From positions 62,001 through 126,000 of the forward strand of contig NZ_MCIB01000012.1 in the NCBI RefSeq assembly GCF_003609645.1: a stretch of DNA of 64,000 nt. The letters run 5' to 3'. The notes beneath the pieces are model-generated. The model saw nothing but the letters and a program-made list of their open reading frames with translations, was not told the origin of the DNA and made no database searches. The DNA is from Thermohalobacter berrensis (GTDB lineage: Bacteria > Bacillota > Clostridia > Tissierellales > Thermohalobacteraceae). Below, in pieces: positions 43,768 through 52,180 of this stretch; position 1 is the first letter of the stretch, and every line of letters starts with the position of its first letter. A program made the translations under genes and the position numbers.

Positions 43768-45639
43768 ATGAACATATTTACAGGACTATCAACAGCAATA
43801 TCGGGACTATATACAAATAAAAAATCGTTAGATGTAACAGCCCATAATATATCAAATGTAAATACACCTAATTATGTAAGACAACAGGTAATTCATTCAA
43901 GTGCTGATTATTCACAACTCCCTAATAGCAAGTTTAAATTAGGTACAGGGGTTTCTATACAGGAGATAAGGCAGTTAAGGAATGAATTTTTAGATTTTAA
44001 GTATAGATTAGAATCAGAAAAACAGGGATATTGGTCGGCGAAAAATAGTGTTTTTGAAGAAGTACAAGGAATTTTAAACGAAATTTCAGACACAGGTCTT
44101 CAAAAGGTTATGGACAAGTTTTGGAATGCTTGGGAAGAATTAGCCAAAGCTCCAGATAACCTTACAATAAGAGGACTTCTTAGGGAAAGAGCTGTTTCTT
44201 TTGTTGATACTGTAAACCATCTTGGAGAACAGCTTAATAAGTTTCAAGAAAAACTAAACATAGAAATTCAGAATAAGGTTACTGAAATTAATGATATTGC
44301 TAAGAAGATTGCTAAATTAAATGATAACATTGTTATTGCTGAAGCTAGAGGAACCAATCCCAATGATTATAGAGATACAAGGAATAGCCTTTTAGATAGA
44401 TTATCTCAACTTGTTTCTATGGAATATGTAGAAGAAAAAACTGGTGCAGTTAATGTCTCAATAGGTGGAAAACATCTAGTAAATAGGGAAAAATATTATG
44501 AAATTGGAATAGCAAATAGGGATATCTATTGGAAAAACAGTGATGAAAAAGTTAAATTAAATGGAGGAGAATTATTAGGGTTAATGGATGCAAGGGGAAG
44601 CGGCCAACGAACAGATGGTAATGTAAGTGATAAGGTAGATGTAGTTTTTGCATATACAGGAGCAGCACCTGCAGTAATAGATGATTATAAAACAGACATA
44701 GAAAGTAGATTAGTTCACAATCCAGATTATTACCAAATAGCTGACACAGATATTTCAGATATTATAGATTATATTGATTCACTTTCACTTGAAGATAATA
44801 CACATAAAAAAGTAATCCTCTTTGATAATAATTCATCAGGGATAGCTAGTGAAACTCAGATGGAGGAATATATAGAGGAATTTAATAAAAGAGGTGTTTC
44901 TGTAACAGTTATATCTGACCCAGATAATAAATATGACGCAAGTGGCCAGCAGGGATGGACCGACTTAACTGAAGGAACAGGTGGAAGCTTTTTTGACATA
45001 AACAATATTAGTGATTCTCAATTTGCTGAAGAACTTTCACAGGAAACTACAAACACCCTATCTAGACATATGGGTACTGTAAATAATTTTCTAAAAATAA
45101 TACCTTCAATAAAGCAAAAGCTAAATACATTTGTAAATACTATAGCTAGAAATATTAACTATATACATAGACAGGGAATAGCTTTAGACGGAGATACAGG
45201 AATAGACTTCTTTTTAAATACTAATCCTAATGAGCCAATACAAATGGGGAATATTACTTTAAACCCAGATTTAGGTATATTAAATAAAATATCAGTATCT
45301 AAAAATGGAGACAGGGGAAATGGTGAGATTGCTAAGGAAATTGCTGATTTAAGAGATAGTTACCTATTTGGAAATATAACCACAGATGATTATTATAGAG
45401 ATATTGTTTCAGATATAGGTGTTGCAGGAAACGAAGCTGCAACAATGGAAGAAAGCCAAGAAATATTGATATCACAAATAGAAAATAAAAGAGAATCCAT
45501 ATCAGCTGTATCTTTAGATGAAGAGATGAGTAATATGATTAAATACCAACACTCTTATGTAGCCAATACAAGAGTAGTTAACGCAATAGATGAAATGTTA
45601 GATAATATTATTAATAAACTAGGGAGGGTCGGAAGATAA
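43768..45639 (+). CDS. flgK: Hook-associated protein FlgK with inserted vWA-like domain
   Basis: This 623-residue FlgK forms the first hook-filament junction. The N-terminus (MNIFTGLSTAISGLYTNKKSLDVTAHNISN) and C-terminus (YQHSYVANTRVVNAIDEMLDNII) are canonical. It is over 100 residues longer than usual because of an insertion of about residues 291-420, with a strand VVFAYTG, a helix region, KKVILFDNNSSG, NKRGVSVTVI and TGGSFFDI. This is the layout of a von Willebrand A domain, although the first MIDAS motif is AYTGAAP rather than DxSxS. The stop codon lies in a perfect 46-bp palindrome. Confidence 0.95.
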   Translation: MNIFTGLSTAISGLYTNKKSLDVTAHNISNVNTPNYVRQQVIHSSADYSQLPNSKFKLGTGVSIQEIRQLRNEFLDFKYRLESEKQGYWSAKNSVFEEVQGILNEISDTGLQKVMDKFWNAWEELAKAPDNLTIRGLLRERAVSFVDTVNHLGEQLNKFQEKLNIEIQNKVTEINDIAKKIAKLNDNIVIAEARGTNPNDYRDTRNSLLDRLSQLVSMEYVEEKTGAVNVSIGGKHLVNREKYYEIGIANRDIYWKNSDEKVKLNGGELLGLMDARGSGQRTDGNVSDKVDVVFAYTGAAPAVIDDYKTDIESRLVHNPDYYQIADTDISDIIDYIDSLSLEDNTHKKVILFDNNSSGIASETQMEEYIEEFNKRGVSVTVISDPDNKYDASGQQGWTDLTEGTGGSFFDINNISDSQFAEELSQETTNTLSRHMGTVNNFLKIIPSIKQKLNTFVNTIARNINYIHRQGIALDGDTGIDFFLNTNPNEPIQMGNITLNPDLGILNKISVSKNGDRGNGEIAKEIADLRDSYLFGNITTDDYYRDIVSDIGVAGNEAATMEESQEILISQIENKRESISAVSLDEEMSNMIKYQHSYVANTRVVNAIDEMLDNIINKLGRVGR

Positions 45640-45674
45640 TTTGAAATAATTAATTATTTCAAATTATCTTCCGA
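45629..45674. repeat. Perfect 46-bp palindrome over the flgK stop codon
   Basis: The last codons of flgK (GGA AGA TAA) and the following 13 nt are copied in exact inverted form, 23 bp per arm, with no loop. A heptad tract (AATGTAAAATTTAAAATG) starts directly after. It has no T-run, so it is not a classical terminator. Confidence 0.9.
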
Positions 45675-45749
45675 ATGTAAAATTTAAAATGTAAAATTGA
45701 AAATTAGACCAAAGATACTTGGCGTGTAAAAATATCCTTTGGAGGATTT

Positions 45750-46103
45750 ATGAAAGATAATAATTTGATAAAAGAAAAAAGCTATAATTTTGCATTAAGG
45801 ATAGTCAAAATGTACAAATATGTCATAAAAGAAAAAAGAGAATATGTTATGTCAAAACAACTTTTAAGGTCTGGTACAAGTATAGGAGCTAATGTAGAAG
45901 AGGCTTGTGCTGGTCAAAGTAAAAAAGATTTTATTTCCAAATTTTCAATTGCCTTAAAAGAAGCTTTTGAGACAAGGTATTGGTTAAGATTAATAAAAGA
46001 TAGCAATATGATAGAATCAAAGTACGTAGATAGTATGATAAGTGATTGTAATGAACTTATTTCTATACTTACTAAAATTATAAAAACGGCTAAAAATAAT
46101 TAG
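45750..46103 (+). CDS. Four-helix bundle protein of the 23S rRNA IVP family
   Basis: This 117-residue protein matches the four-helix bundle family otherwise encoded in 23S rRNA intervening sequences: YNFALRIVKMYKYV, SKQLLRSGTSIGANVEEACAGQSKKDFISKFSIALKEAFETRYWLRLI. Function is unknown; members occur as lone cassettes in many genomes. It is inserted between two flgK genes and is flanked by AATGTAAAA heptad tracts in opposite orientation (45674-45709 and 46109-46142), which suggests insertion as a unit. The stop sits in another short palindrome (about 46094-46116). Confidence 0.9.
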   Translation: MKDNNLIKEKSYNFALRIVKMYKYVIKEKREYVMSKQLLRSGTSIGANVEEACAGQSKKDFISKFSIALKEAFETRYWLRLIKDSNMIESKYVDSMISDCNELISILTKIIKTAKNN

Positions 46104-46166
46104 TTTAATTATTTTACATTTTACATTTTCAATTTTAAATTTTTATTGTGAACGGAGTGAGAAAAT

Positions 46167-47672
46167 ATGTCCGGTTGGTTAGGTCTTAATACAGCAATAT
46201 CAGGGTTATTTGCAAGCCAAAAATCATTATATACAACAAATCACAATATATCTAATGCAAATACTGAAGGATATTCAAGGCAAAAGGCAGTTCAACATGC
46301 TGCAGATCCATTGACTTTACCTGGAATAGGAATGTTAGGGACAGGTACAGAGATTACTGAAATAAAGAGAATAAGGGATTCATACATAGATTATAAGTAT
46401 TGGTCAGAAAATTCAAGTTTAGGTGAATGGCAAGTAAAAAGAGATACATTAGTCAATATAGAGAATATATTTAATGAACCTTCTGATTCAAGTTTTAGAC
46501 AGTATTTGGATGAATTCTTTAATTCATTAGAAACCTTAAGTACTGACCCATCAAGCTATGCACATAGGTCATTAGTAAAGGAAAAGGCTGTAGCATTAAC
46601 AAATCATTTAAATGAAACAGTGAATAGACTGTATTCATTACAAAAAGAGTTAAACTTTGGAGTTAAAACTAAAATAAAACAAGTTAATGATATAGCAGGC
46701 CAAATAAGAAATTTAAATGACCAAATATATAGACTAGAAATTGATGGGACTAAAGCAAATGACCTAAGGGATAGACGAGCACTTTTAGTTGACAAGCTAT
46801 CAAAAATTGTAAATGTTCAAGTAAGTGAGAATAGCGGTAAATATAGGGTTTCTATCGGTGGAATAGCATTGGTTGACCATGTTAATATAAGTAAGATTAA
46901 GTATCCACCTCCTACTACTGATAATAAGTTTAATCCTAAGGAGAAACTTTATAAAGTAGAATGGGAGACAGGAGAAACTGTAGATTTAAAAGGTGGAGAA
47001 CTTAAAGCGCTTTTAGACCTTAGGGATGGAGAAGGTGAAGGAAATATATATCGTGGTGTTCCATTTTATATAAAACGATTAGATGAATTTGCTCAGAAAC
47101 TGGCAGAAAAGATGAATGAGGTTCATAGTGATGGATGGGGATTAAATAATACTACAGGCACATTTCTTTTCACTGCCCATGGTAAGAAAACTTCTGATTA
47201 TACAGACTTAAGTGAACTTCTGGATGAAATAAGGGCAGAAAATATATCATTATCTGGAGATATTAAATCAAATTCAGACTATATAGCTGCAAGCTCAGCC
47301 AATATAGCAGCAGCCTCGAATCCTGATGGGGTAAAGAACAATGAAAATGCCTTAGAACTAATAGAATTAAGGGAAGATAAGAATTTCTTCGATACAACTA
47401 CTCCACAGGGTACACCTGATGACTTTATAAAGGCAGTATTATCAAACTTTGCAGTTGATAGTCAGCATGCTAATAGGATGGAAGAAAATCAGGATGCAAT
47501 TATGGCTAATATTAAACAAAAAAGGGAATCAAAATCAGGGGTATCAATAGATGAGGAAATGTCTAACATGGTTAAATTCCAGCATTCATATAATGCAGCA
47601 GCTAAAATGATAACTACAATAGATGAAATCTATGAAGTTACTATAAATAGGTTAGGACTGGTAGGAAGATAA
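46167..47672 (+). CDS. flgK: Second hook-associated protein FlgK
   Basis: This 501-residue FlgK paralogue has the normal length. The N-terminus reads LNTAISGLFASQKSLYTTNHNISNANTEGYSRQ and the C-terminus MVKFQHSYNAAAKMITTIDEIYEVTINRLG. Compared with the longer copy upstream it lacks the vWA-like insertion. A typical genome has one flgK, so this pair suggests duplication followed by domain acquisition, or two filament types. GAACGGAGTGAG precedes the ATG. It ends with the same GGA AGA TAA as the first copy. Confidence 0.94.
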   Translation: MSGWLGLNTAISGLFASQKSLYTTNHNISNANTEGYSRQKAVQHAADPLTLPGIGMLGTGTEITEIKRIRDSYIDYKYWSENSSLGEWQVKRDTLVNIENIFNEPSDSSFRQYLDEFFNSLETLSTDPSSYAHRSLVKEKAVALTNHLNETVNRLYSLQKELNFGVKTKIKQVNDIAGQIRNLNDQIYRLEIDGTKANDLRDRRALLVDKLSKIVNVQVSENSGKYRVSIGGIALVDHVNISKIKYPPPTTDNKFNPKEKLYKVEWETGETVDLKGGELKALLDLRDGEGEGNIYRGVPFYIKRLDEFAQKLAEKMNEVHSDGWGLNNTTGTFLFTAHGKKTSDYTDLSELLDEIRAENISLSGDIKSNSDYIAASSANIAAASNPDGVKNNENALELIELREDKNFFDTTTPQGTPDDFIKAVLSNFAVDSQHANRMEENQDAIMANIKQKRESKSGVSIDEEMSNMVKFQHSYNAAAKMITTIDEIYEVTINRLGLVGR

Positions 47673-47982
47673 TCCTTTCGGAATGTAAAATTTAAAATGT
47701 AAAATGGAAAATATAATAAATACAATTGAGAAATAAAAAAATTAAATATTGAAAATGTAAAATTGAAAATTAGGCAAGATAAACACAAAAACGTAGAGCA
47801 CATTTCAATGTGCGATTAGTGAAACAAAAAACTAGTGAAAGAAGGGGACAGATCTATCGTTGAAGGAAGTGAAACAGGAGACCTGTCCCCAAGTCCCATG
47901 GGGTGAAGATGGACAATTTAATTAAGAGACTATTTTCCGTTGTTGATGGATTCGTAATCCATCAACTAAAAGGAGGTTTAAT
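47673..47982. repeat. Repeat block before flgL
   Basis: Heptad tracts (47683-47775), a GCACATTTCAATGTGC palindrome (47798-47813), a GGGGACAG-type element (47843-47892) and a REP palindrome (47942-47966) that ends only a few nucleotides before the AAAGGAGG of flgL. The REP stem could therefore influence flgL translation. Confidence 0.8.
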
Positions 47983-49296
47983 ATGAGAATAACAAATAAC
48001 ATGTTAGTAAACAACATGATGAGAAACCTAAATAGAAACCTTAAAAAAATGGATAGAATACAACAGAAGCTTTCATCAGGTAAGAAATTTCAACTCCCAT
48101 CACAAGACCCAATAGGGGTTTCAAGGAGTTTAAAACTACATACAGACATATCAAAAATAGACCAATATAAGAGAAATTTAGATGATGCTAATTCATGGCT
48201 TGACATAACAGAATCTGCACTTAGTGAAATAGGAGATGTTTTACAAAGGGCAAGGGAATTAACAGTACAGGCATCAAATGGGACTAATACTGAAGAAGAC
48301 TTAGAAAAGATAGCTTCAGAAATAAAACAGCTCAAAGACCATTTAATAAATGTAGCAAATACAACATATGCAGGAAGATATGTTTTTTCTGGATTTAAAA
48401 CAGATGTACCATTACTTGATGAAAATGGGAATTATAAGTTAACTAATTATGAAAATACCTATACAATTAATCCATCAATAACTACTATAACTGGGAATAC
48501 AGTGTCAAAGTTTGATTTTAGTAATGATAATTTAAAAATACAAATAAAAGAAGGAACTAATACAGATGTAATTACCTTGGATAGTGATTATACAGATATG
48601 ACTGGATTAATTACTGAAATGAACAATCAAATAAGTAATACAAGCGTAAATGTTACTAACAATGCCGGTAGTTTAGAGTTTACTGGAACTTCAGCTATTG
48701 AGATTGTTCAAGTTAGTGGTAATATTGAAGATATTGGATTAGATTATACTATGGACAATATTGCAGCAAATAGATCAATAAAACAAAGTGAAATAATGAG
48801 ATATAATGTAGGTATTTCAGACCAAGTTGATGTAAATACTGTAGGAACTAGAGTATTTGGTATATTTGATGGAGATTATAGTGATGGTAATTTTGATGAA
48901 ATAGCTACAGGATACAGAGAAAACTCAGATAAGAAGGCAGCAGATAAAGGGGATGCAGATAAAAGTTATCTTATACAAATATTTGATGATTTAATCGGGG
49001 CTTTAGAAAGTAATGACTCAGATGTTATAGAGGAAACTTTAGGTAGAATAGATAAAGCAAACAATAATTTGCTGTCTGTAAGGGCAGATATAGGGGCTAA
49101 GGTAAACAGACTAGAACTAACACAAAAGAGATTAGAATCAGCAGAAATAAACTTTACAAAATTATTAGCAGAAAACGAAGATGCAGACCTCTCTGAAGTA
49201 ATAATGGACTTAAAGATGAAGGAAAATGTATATAGAGCATCTCTAGCAGCAGGAGCTAGAATAATACAACCAACGTTAGTAGACTTTTTGAGATAG
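47983..49296 (+). CDS. flgL: Hook-associated protein FlgL
   Basis: This 437-residue protein is the second junction protein between hook and filament, homologous to flagellin at both ends: RITNNMLVNNMMRNLNRNLKKMDRIQQKLSSGKKFQLPSQDP and, at the C-terminus, LTQKRLESAEINFTKLLAENEDADLSEVIMDLKMKENVYRASL. The middle (about 140-290) is a variable beta-rich insertion. AAAAGGAGG lies 8 nt before the ATG. The stop lies inside an 18-bp inverted repeat. Confidence 0.95.
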   Translation: MRITNNMLVNNMMRNLNRNLKKMDRIQQKLSSGKKFQLPSQDPIGVSRSLKLHTDISKIDQYKRNLDDANSWLDITESALSEIGDVLQRARELTVQASNGTNTEEDLEKIASEIKQLKDHLINVANTTYAGRYVFSGFKTDVPLLDENGNYKLTNYENTYTINPSITTITGNTVSKFDFSNDNLKIQIKEGTNTDVITLDSDYTDMTGLITEMNNQISNTSVNVTNNAGSLEFTGTSAIEIVQVSGNIEDIGLDYTMDNIAANRSIKQSEIMRYNVGISDQVDVNTVGTRVFGIFDGDYSDGNFDEIATGYRENSDKKAADKGDADKSYLIQIFDDLIGALESNDSDVIEETLGRIDKANNNLLSVRADIGAKVNRLELTQKRLESAEINFTKLLAENEDADLSEVIMDLKMKENVYRASLAAGARIIQPTLVDFLR

Positions 49297-49316
49297 AATC
49301 TCAAAAAGTCTACTAA
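49276..49316. repeat. 18-bp inverted repeat over the flgL stop codon
   Basis: Arms 49276-49293 and 49299-49316 are perfect complements with a 5-nt loop that contains the TAG stop. A heptad tract follows. It may act as a transcript-end hairpin although there is no clear U-run. Confidence 0.85.
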
Positions 49317-49595
49317 TTCTAAATTTTAAATGTTAAATATGATAAATACAATTGAGAATTGACAATGGACAATTGACAATTAGAAAAGATTAAAAATGTA
49401 AAAAAGTTAGTAGCATGTAGTTAGTTGTTAGTAGCAAAAAAATGCAACTCTTAGTTCTTAGAGTTTTTATTTCGCTGAAAGCACCTCACATTGCCGTTGT
49501 CGAGGGACGCCTACGTTCCTCGATCATAGCTTTAAGAAATTTCAACGTTGTTGAGGGATTCGTAATCCCTTAACCATTATTTAGGTAGTGATATA
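49317..49595. repeat. Repeat block upstream of the RAYT gene
   Basis: Heptads (49321-49400), GTTAGTAGC heptads, a REP-like element with degenerate arms (about 49498-49523) and a REP palindrome (49550-49574) whose right arm reads CCCTTAAC. The RAYT start codon is 21 nt further on. Confidence 0.78.
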
Positions 49596-50099
49596 ATGTC
49601 TCCTACATGGAAAAATCTACAACAACCTAATATAGCTTACTTTATAACTACAACTATAACCAATTATGTCCCTATATTTATAGATAATAAGTATAAAAAT
49701 ATAGTTCTAGACAACTTATATTTTTACAGCAAAAAATATAATTATAAATTAATTGCTTATGTCGTAATGCCGGAACATATTCATTTTATCTTAAGCTTAA
49801 AAAGAGAATCTAAACTTCATGAATTTATGAGAGATTTTAAGAAATATACATCTAAACAAATAGTAAAACAATTGAAAGAAGATAATAATAGTGAAATATT
49901 AAATGTATTTGCTAATAAAGCGAATGGAAAAGCAAATTATGCAGTTTGGATGCAAAGATATAGGAGTGTTCCAGTTTATAGTGAAAAAATATTAAAACAA
50001 AAGATTGATTACATACATAGAAATCCATTAAGAAGAGGGTTAGTAAATGAACTAGAAGATTACCAATATAGTAGTTTTCATATATATTATAAGGAATAA
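49596..50099 (+). CDS. REP-associated tyrosine transposase (RAYT, TnpA_REP)
   Basis: This 167-residue protein has the Y1/RAYT core: YFITTTITNYVPIF, then the metal-binding HUH motif VVMPEHIHFIL (His61, His63), a helix region and WMQRYRSVPVYSEKI with candidate catalytic tyrosines (Tyr122 or Tyr128), ending in IDYIHRNPLRRGLV. RAYTs are single-copy, domesticated relatives of IS200/IS605 transposases thought to spread REP palindromes. REP-like palindromes flank it directly (49550-49574 and 50100-50123). It is inserted between flgL and the DUF6470 gene in the flagellar cluster. Confidence 0.92.
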   Translation: MSPTWKNLQQPNIAYFITTTITNYVPIFIDNKYKNIVLDNLYFYSKKYNYKLIAYVVMPEHIHFILSLKRESKLHEFMRDFKKYTSKQIVKQLKEDNNSEILNVFANKANGKANYAVWMQRYRSVPVYSEKILKQKIDYIHRNPLRRGLVNELEDYQYSSFHIYYKE

Positions 50100-50316
50100 G
50101 CTGATGGATTGCGAATCCATCAGCAACTTTAGGGATATAGTGAAGTTGATATTAAACAACGTAGCGCAGAATTTATTCTGCGCATTATAATTATTAAGAC
50201 ATTACCTAGTTGTTGAGGGACGCCACGTCCCTCAACTATAAGGGAGATTCATAATTTATATTTTGTTATTGAGGGATTCGTAATCCCTCAATTTACATAA
50301 TATAGGAGATGATAAC
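50100..50316. repeat. Three REP-type palindromes and one GCGC palindrome after the RAYT gene
   Basis: REP palindromes at 50100-50123, about 50213-50237 (GGGACG centre) and 50268-50291 and a GCGCAGAATTTATTCTGCGC palindrome (50164-50183) occupy the whole gap. The last REP copy lies just before the next ribosome binding site. Confidence 0.82.
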
Positions 50317-50868
50317 ATGGGCCTAAAAATAAATACCACTTGGGCAAAATTAGCTATGAATACTACAAGGGGACAAATGAAAATCCAACAGCCTAGAGGA
50401 GAACAGACCATAAAACAGACTAAACCCCAAGTAAAAATAAAATCAGAAAAGCCAAAGGTGATAATAGACCAATATCAATGCTTTGCAGAAGCAGGGTTAA
50501 AAAATTTCTTAGATTTAACAAGAGAACAAATAAATCTAGCAAGACAAGCTGCATTAGAGGGAATAGGAAGAAGGGCCCAAGATGGGGATAGAATGGCAAT
50601 GATACAAAAGAATATGCCACCTGCTATACCTGAAATAGCAGAGAAAAATGCGTGGGATGATGAATTAGATTATAATGTAGATCTTATGCCAAAAAGCAGA
50701 CCTAAAATACAGGTTAAAGGAGACTTAAAAATAGACTGGGTGTTAGGTAAAGCAGAAATAAACTATACACCTAAAAAGCCAAAAACAAATTACCAAAGGG
50801 GTAAAGTAGAAATCTACCTTAAGCAAAAGGGAAGTATAGATATACAGTATGTAGACGTGAAAGCCTGA
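50317..50868 (+). CDS. DUF6470 protein (YviE-like) of the flagellar operon
   Basis: This 183-residue protein is basic in its N-terminal 60 residues and has ITTWAKLAMNTT-like start LKINTTWAKLAMNTTRGQMKI, repeated PKVIIDQYQCFAEAGLKNFLDLT and a C-terminal GKVEIYLKQKGSIDIQYV. It corresponds in place and composition to YviE (DUF6470) between flgL and fliW in B. subtilis. Function is not known. TAGGAGATG precedes the ATG. Confidence 0.85.
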   Translation: MGLKINTTWAKLAMNTTRGQMKIQQPRGEQTIKQTKPQVKIKSEKPKVIIDQYQCFAEAGLKNFLDLTREQINLARQAALEGIGRRAQDGDRMAMIQKNMPPAIPEIAEKNAWDDELDYNVDLMPKSRPKIQVKGDLKIDWVLGKAEINYTPKKPKTNYQRGKVEIYLKQKGSIDIQYVDVKA

Positions 50869-51097
50869 AAGGAATTGAAAATGTAAAATGTAAAATATGA
50901 TAAATACAATTGATAATGGAGAATTGAGAATTAGAAAAGATAAATATCTAAATTGTAGAGCATAATTTATTATGAGTTCACATTTGTAAAACATAACCCG
51001 TAGGTCACAATTAATTGTCACCTACAATGATATAATTAACGTTGTTGATGGATTCGTAATCCATCAACTTAACCCATAAAAAGGAGGAACAATAATA
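50869..51097. repeat. Repeat block before fliW
   Basis: Heptads (50873-50935), a degenerate CACAATTAATTGTCACC palindrome (about 51003-51024) and a REP palindrome (51044-51068), then the fliW ribosome binding site AAAAAGGAGG. Confidence 0.75.
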
Positions 51098-51550
51098 ATG
51101 AAACTAAACACCAAGCATTTTGGCGAAATTGAAATAGATGAAAATTCAATAATAAACTTTCCAGATGGACTACTAGCCTTTGAAGACCAAAAGAAGTTTA
51201 CAATAATAGATAACCCAGATAAAGAAGTTCCATTTCAATGGCTTCAATCAATAGACAATCCTAACCTTGCCTTTGTAATAATAAATCCTTTTATATTTAA
51301 AAAGGATTATGAATTTGATATACCTAAACAAGTAGTAAAAAAACTAGAAATAGAAGAAGAAAAGGATGTAATAGTATATACAATAGTAGTAGTACCAGAA
51401 GATATAAATAAAATGACAGCAAATTTAGCAGGACCATTAATAATAAATAATAAAAATAGAAAAGGAAAACAAATAATACTAAGTGATAGCAGATATTCAA
51501 CTAAACACAATATTTTAGAAGAACTCCAAAAGGTTAATCAGGAGGAATAA
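51098..51550 (+). CDS. fliW: Flagellar assembly factor FliW
   Basis: This 150-residue protein starts with the FGEIEIDENSIINFPDGLLAFEDQKKF motif and contains PFQWLQSIDNPNLAFVIINPF and ANLAGPLIINNKNRKGKQIIL, all typical of FliW. FliW binds CsrA allosterically and is released when flagellin accumulates, so it couples flagellin level to hag translation. It overlaps closely with csrA, whose ATG is 3 nt downstream, and the flagellin gene follows 560 nt later. Confidence 0.97.
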   Translation: MKLNTKHFGEIEIDENSIINFPDGLLAFEDQKKFTIIDNPDKEVPFQWLQSIDNPNLAFVIINPFIFKKDYEFDIPKQVVKKLEIEEEKDVIVYTIVVVPEDINKMTANLAGPLIINNKNRKGKQIILSDSRYSTKHNILEELQKVNQEE

Positions 51551-51553
51551 ACT

Positions 51554-51778
51554 ATGTTAATTCTTACAAGAAAAAAAGATGAAAGTATAATTATAGATGA
51601 TAATATCGAGATAATGGTCGTAGGGATAAGTGAAGGCAAGGTTAAATTAGGGATAAAAGCTCCAAAGGATATAGAGGTACATAGGAAAGAAATATATGAA
51701 GAAATTCAAAAAAGTAACCAAGAAGCAGCAAATACTAAAAAGATTGACTTTAATGCCCTAAGAAAACTGTTTAAGTAA
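51554..51778 (+). CDS. csrA: Carbon storage / translational regulator CsrA
   Basis: This 74-residue RNA-binding dimer begins MLILTRKKDESIIIDDNIEIMVVGISEGKVKLGIKAPKDIEVHRKEIYEEI, matching CsrA over its whole beta-sandwich. It represses translation by covering GGA-containing sites over ribosome binding sites, in this operon most likely the hag leader. It is translated directly after fliW (AATCAGGAGG overlaps the fliW end). Confidence 0.98.
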   Translation: MLILTRKKDESIIIDDNIEIMVVGISEGKVKLGIKAPKDIEVHRKEIYEEIQKSNQEAANTKKIDFNALRKLFK

Positions 51779-52146
51779 TGAACAATTAAAGATACAATTA
51801 ACAATTTACAGTTTACAAATTACAATTAGAAATACAATTAAAAATTGAAAATTGAAAATGTAAAAAAAGTTAGTAGCATGTAGTTAGTTGTTAGTAGCAA
51901 AAAAATACAGCTCTTAGTTCTTAGAGTTTTTTATTTCGCTGAAAGTAGCTCACATTTCAATGTGAGGTTACATTTGCAAACCATTAATCGTAGGCACAAT
52001 TAATTGTGACCTACAATAATATAGTTAACGTTGTTGAGGGATTCGTAATCCCTCAACTTGGACGTTGTCGTGGGACATCCAAGCACATCGACTAATAATT
52101 TTCTTAAAAACTAAACAAAATTTCCCAAAAAAATTTCAAAAAATCC
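51779..52146. repeat. Repeat block between csrA and the flagellin promoter
   Basis: Heptads (51780-51870), GTTAGTAGC heptads, a CTCACATTTCAATGTGAG palindrome (51949-51966), a CACAATTAATTGTGACC palindrome (about 51990-52011) and a REP palindrome (52033-52057). No gene is seen. Confidence 0.78.
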
Positions 52147-52173
52147 TAAAGTCCTTAAAAAGCATGTCGATAT
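52147..52173 (+). promoter_or_regulatory. Sigma-28 (SigD) promoter of the flagellin gene
   Basis: TAAA (52147-52150), exactly 15 nt, then GTCGATAT (52166-52173) match the flagellar late-gene consensus. The predicted mRNA leader is about 160 nt long. Confidence 0.93.
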
Positions 52174-52180
52174 ATTATAA

